Origin: Eulemur rufifrons
Lineage: Eukaryota; Chordata; Mammalia; Primates; Lemuridae
DNA length: 64,000 nt
NCBI RefSeq assembly: GCF_041146395.1
Contig: NC_090984.1
Span: 127,662,280 to 127,726,279 of the forward strand
Reading direction: 5' to 3'
Shown here in pieces: positions 60,350-64,000 of the stretch. The position numbers were made by a program, and so were the translations under genes. Position 1 is the first letter of the stretch. Every line of letters starts with the position of its first letter. The notes below the pieces were generated by a model. The model had not been told where the DNA came from. It worked only from the letters and a program-made list of their open reading frames with translations, and searched no databases.

Positions 60350-61430
60350 TGACGAGGGCGATGGCCACAGCCAGGCCTGCCCTGGGCGAGACCTGAAGCT
60401 GCCGGCCACCAGCACAGCCGGACTGCGAGCTGAGGAGGGCCAGGGAGAGGACGCCCACAGGCTGCTCACGGCCCCTAGGCTCTCCGGTGGGCACCGTGGG
60501 AGAGCCGAAGTGGGGAGAGCTGGTGGGAGTTTCCGGGCCCCATTTGGCCTGACAAATCTGTGCCCCAAGTCACCGGCTGCTCTGTGGGACTTAGACGAAG
60601 GACCCCAGGCTGCCTTGCCCTTCTTGGAAACGCAGGGGCTTCTCCTGGCGGCAGACTTTGCTGTTGACAGTGGCTCCTCTGCAGGAGCCAGGAAAGGCCT
60701 GGGCTGGGGAGGCGGCCCTCTGCTCCCCACCCAGCGTGGAGGGAAAACCCCCGCCCAGGACTCAGACAGGCTGGGGGCCACGTGGGCCGACCCCTCAGCA
60801 GACCCCGGAAACCTGGCGCAGGCGGCCAAGGCAGCCCGCGGAGCCTCACCGGCGCAGACCTCCCTCCTGCCCAGCGCCGTTGCCACGGTCTGAGGAACCC
60901 GTAGAAGCGTCGGGCCCCCCAACTGGCTTAGAGGGGGCTGCCAACAGAGCTGGGGATGCGGAGGGGTCCTTGCCCCCCTCCCTCTCCTCTCTCCCATCTC
61001 CTGGGTTGGAAAGGAAGTCCCCAGGTCCTGCCCCGAGGGTTCTACTCGCAGAGGACGCAAAAGCTTCCCCTGTGGCCCGGCTCCCGCCTCACGGCTACCT
61101 GCAGCTCTGCATCAGCGGTGCGTAAGGTGTGGCTCCCGGCCGGCAGCGCCGGCCTCACTGGGCACTGGGTGGCAATGCAGATTCTCAGGCTCTACTCCGG
61201 ATCCACTGAATTGTTACAGGAACGCCAGGGGTGGGGCCCAGGAATGTGCGTTTTAAAAAGCCCTCCCAGTGACGCTGACACACGCTGAAGTGTGAGATGT
61301 CTGCTCCAGAGCAGAATCACTGGGCGCTGTTGAAAATACCCCTGCCCCCCCCCGCCCCCCGCAGACCCCCGACCCATGAAACGGGAATCCCTGAGGATGG
61401 ACCCGAGCATCAGGGGCTTTCAAAGCCACT
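60350..61430. other. GC-rich, nothing recognised
   Basis: Frames are open in places because of GC richness, but none resembles a known protein. No CIB2 exon was recognised. Confidence 0.45.
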
Positions 61431-61432
61431 CA

Positions 61433-61735
<303 letters not shown>

Positions 61736-61849
61736 ACCATTTTTTTAAAAAGCCACTCAAGTTCCAATGTGCAGTCCGGGCCGAGAACATCACAGCCACT
61801 GTATGATCCACGCACGTGGCACCTGGGGCTCTGAGTGTCCAGTTTTATT

Positions 61850-61985
61850 TAACCCTCATGACTAGCCTGTGGGGCAGGCCTTATCTCCCCATTCCACAGA
61901 TGGGGAAACTGAGACTCAGCGAAGTTTAACAGCTTGCCCTAAGCTGTGCATGCAGCCCAGGAGGGCTGGGAGCGGAACTCAGGCC
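61850..61985 (+). mobile_element. MIR SINE fragment
   Basis: The phrase CCATTCCACAGATGGGGAAA with GAGACTCAG and the following AAGCTGTGC core is the ancient mammalian MIR. Similar fragments occur at about 62,465-62,510 (reverse sense) and 63,240-63,380. Confidence 0.7.
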
Positions 61986-61999
61986 CGTGAGCGTCCTGA

Positions 62000-64000
62000 C
62001 CCTGCCCGTGACAAGAGCGGGAGTCCCCCCGCGACCGCCGTGCACCGCCCGCTCCACGTCCCACACCTGCTGTGCGGCCCCGCACCTGGCACTGCGGAGT
62101 GAGTGGCGTTTTGCATGCACCTCGCAAGGCAGCTGTGTCACCCTCTCGGTGCCCGCAGGCTGCCTCCCTGAGGGATCGCCTCGCTTGGCCTGGCCTTTCC
62201 CCTCCTCCTCACCATGAGTGGGGCTGTTTCTCGGCGCCAGCATCGCTGAGGAAGCTGCCGTGGACCCGCTCGCCCACTGACGTGTTGCTTTTCCTCTCGC
62301 GGACCCGTTTCCCTGGGACTTGGCCCCCGGAGGCAGCTCACAGGGGACGAACATGGCAGGTTCCCTGAAAGCTTCTCAGGGCCCCGGCGGCCTGGCACGG
62401 AGGCAGGGAAAAGGTCTGGGGTCAGATTCAAACCCAGTCTTGCTTCAGACCCGCAGGCACGTCATCCTCCTTTCTGAGCCTCAGTTTCCGCATCTATGAA
62501 ATGGGATTCGGGGCCCGTGTGAGGAGCCGGCGGGATCAGGGACAGGAAGCCCATGTGCCACAGCGGACAGCAGTTCTGTCCCCGCTTAGTGCAAGGCCCA
62601 GAGGCACCTGCCCAGGGTCTGCAGCTGCCCCCACGCCGGGGCCGCCCCGCGAGGACCCGCCCGCCCCTCCACGCTCAGCTGCCCAGGGAGCTCCAGCCAC
62701 ACGTCTGCAGGACTCCTCCCTCGTGCTCCTCCGACGGCAAACGACCCCATCGCTGCTCGGCGCCTGACAGGCCGCAGGGACACAGGGACAGGTGTTCAGG
62801 CCAAGGTCCCACTCAGGTCAGGGTCCTGACCAGTGGGAGGGGACCCGGCCCAGGAGAGGGGGCCCTCAGGGCTTTGGCAGCAGAAAACAGGACAGGCTGG
62901 GCCTCTACAGTAGGAGCCCAGATGTCCTTCCGGTCAAGGCTTGAGGCCTGCCTCCAGGCCGACTCCAGCCACGCTCCCACCTGGAGTCCCCCCCCCTCCA
63001 GCGGGTCCACGTCCTCTGCACCCTCCACAGCTCAACTCGAGGGCTGCGGCTCCAGGCGGCCTCCCTGCCTCCCCTGTCCCGCACGCCTTGTCCGCCTGTG
63101 CCGGCGTCAGGAGCCGAGCCACAGCCCTCCCAGCGGGAGCAGCAGCGGCTCTCCGTCCCGCTCTGCCGGCTCAGGCCTCGGCACTGCCCAGCTGCCCACC
63201 CCAGGGCTCGCGGTCAGGTGCCAGGGTGATCTCAGTGATCTCAGCAGACCCCCACAAGAGCCCTGCGACGTGAGCACAGCTGGGTTAGGGTTATTCCCAT
63301 TGTAGAGGTGGAGACGTTGAGGCCCAGAGGGGACAGTTGCTTGTACGGCCACAGCCTCCAGTGCCCAGCTGACCTGAACCGAGGACTTCAGAATCCTGTC
63401 TGGCATGCTTTGCCCTTACAGACCCACGCGAGTATCTGTCCACTCATTCACCTGACACCGTCCTCCAAGTGCCTCTACTGTGCCAGGGCAGGGCCGCACA
63501 GGAAGGGACGGAGTGTACAGAGGGTGGCACGCCAGGGGGACGAGGGACGTGTGTGCCGTGGGCCCACTGAGGACTCCCAGCCACATGGGCTTGGGGAAAG
63601 AGTCAGGGAGCCCTCGCCAAAGAGGTGAGGCCTGGCCTGGGCAGAGAGATGGGCCCGACGAGGCTCGCGAGCAGTGAGGGGCGGGTGCCCGGAGAACAAG
63701 CCAGGGGTGAGCGTGTGCCTGGCTAGAAGCCCTTCAGCGTGCTTGGAATTTAGGGTGCAAAAGGCAAAGAAGTGAGAAATGAGGCTGGAGGCTGGCTGAG
63801 CCCAGACGAGGCTGGGGTGAGCCTGGACGCCACTCAGGCCGTCGTCCCAAGACTCCACGGAATTACCGGGAGAGGAGGGGTCATACCTGTGTCTTAGAAA
63901 GTTCTGTCCCATCCTTTGACCCTGCGCTGCTGCCGCTGCTCCAGGGTCCCTATCTCATGGACACCTGCCTAGCGCCTCCCACCGCAACAGGGGACTGGGC
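62000..64000. other. Right end of the window, GC-rich with MIR fragments
   Basis: MIR-like pieces lie near 62,470-62,510 and 63,240-63,380. An old repeat-like piece near 63,420-63,500 contains TACTGTGCCAGGGCAG. No gene is recognised. Confidence 0.45.

Noticed and set aside
59756..61060. A 434-codon minus-strand frame over the third minisatellite and GC-rich flank
   Set aside because: Low-complexity composition from repeats and high GC, with no recognisable domain or splice structure.
63281..63292. A GGGTTAGGGTT telomere-like string
   Set aside because: Only one isolated occurrence, inside a MIR-like fragment; no tandem array.

Overview
The window is mammalian germline DNA from an immunoglobulin heavy-chain (IGH) variable-gene cluster, most likely of a strepsirrhine primate (lemur or relative). 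Two observations support this. The IGHV segments have primate-like VH3 architecture: 46-bp leader exon, octamer promoter and 23-bp-spacer recombination signals. The Alu elements (about 5.9, 26.7 and 55.9 kb) carry the AT-rich middle-linker insertion and the right-arm diagnostic positions I associate with lemur Alus. The L1 3' ends (6.4, 15.9, 26.2 and 53.6 kb) also fit. The species cannot be fixed from sequence alone.

Layout. From 1 to 36 kb there are five apparently functional IGHV3-type segments, all on the minus strand (about 2.9, 12.6, 20.0, 31.2 and 35.2 kb). They sit in a nested duplication. Segment A (1-3.56 kb) recurs at 32.36-35.91 kb. Segment B (about 3.56-12.5 kb) recurs at about 20.64-31.2 kb. 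The B copies differ by clean insertions: two Alus, two L1s and one LTR-like element. From 36 to 39 kb lie a decayed VH gene and an LTR-like block. ADAM6 occupies 40.4-42.6 kb on the plus strand, opposite to the V genes, as a single uninterrupted reading frame. A truncated IGHV3 gene (44.2-44.4 kb) and a clan II (IGHV4-like) VH pseudogene (48.4-48.8 kb) follow. From about 49 kb rightward the DNA is GC-rich, with three minisatellites (50.6, 58.4 and 60.0 kb), Alus, MIRs and L1 remnants. At 58.1 kb there is one 35-bp exon with perfect splice sites that encodes the CIB2 N-terminal segment.

How it fits together. V genes on the minus strand mean that D, J and C genes should lie to the left, outside the window; none is seen here. 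Each V segment supplies a leader, FR1-CDR1-FR2-CDR2-FR3 and a 23-RSS for joining to D-J. ADAM6 is a sperm-surface ADAM gene that lives inside IGH loci but has nothing to do with antibodies. It is a pseudogene in humans and is open here, although its metalloprotease zinc site is lost. The GC-rich right flank and the CIB2 exon (human 15q25, whereas IGH is 14q32) suggest that the window runs across the V-distal edge of the IGH locus into different synteny, or across an assembly join.
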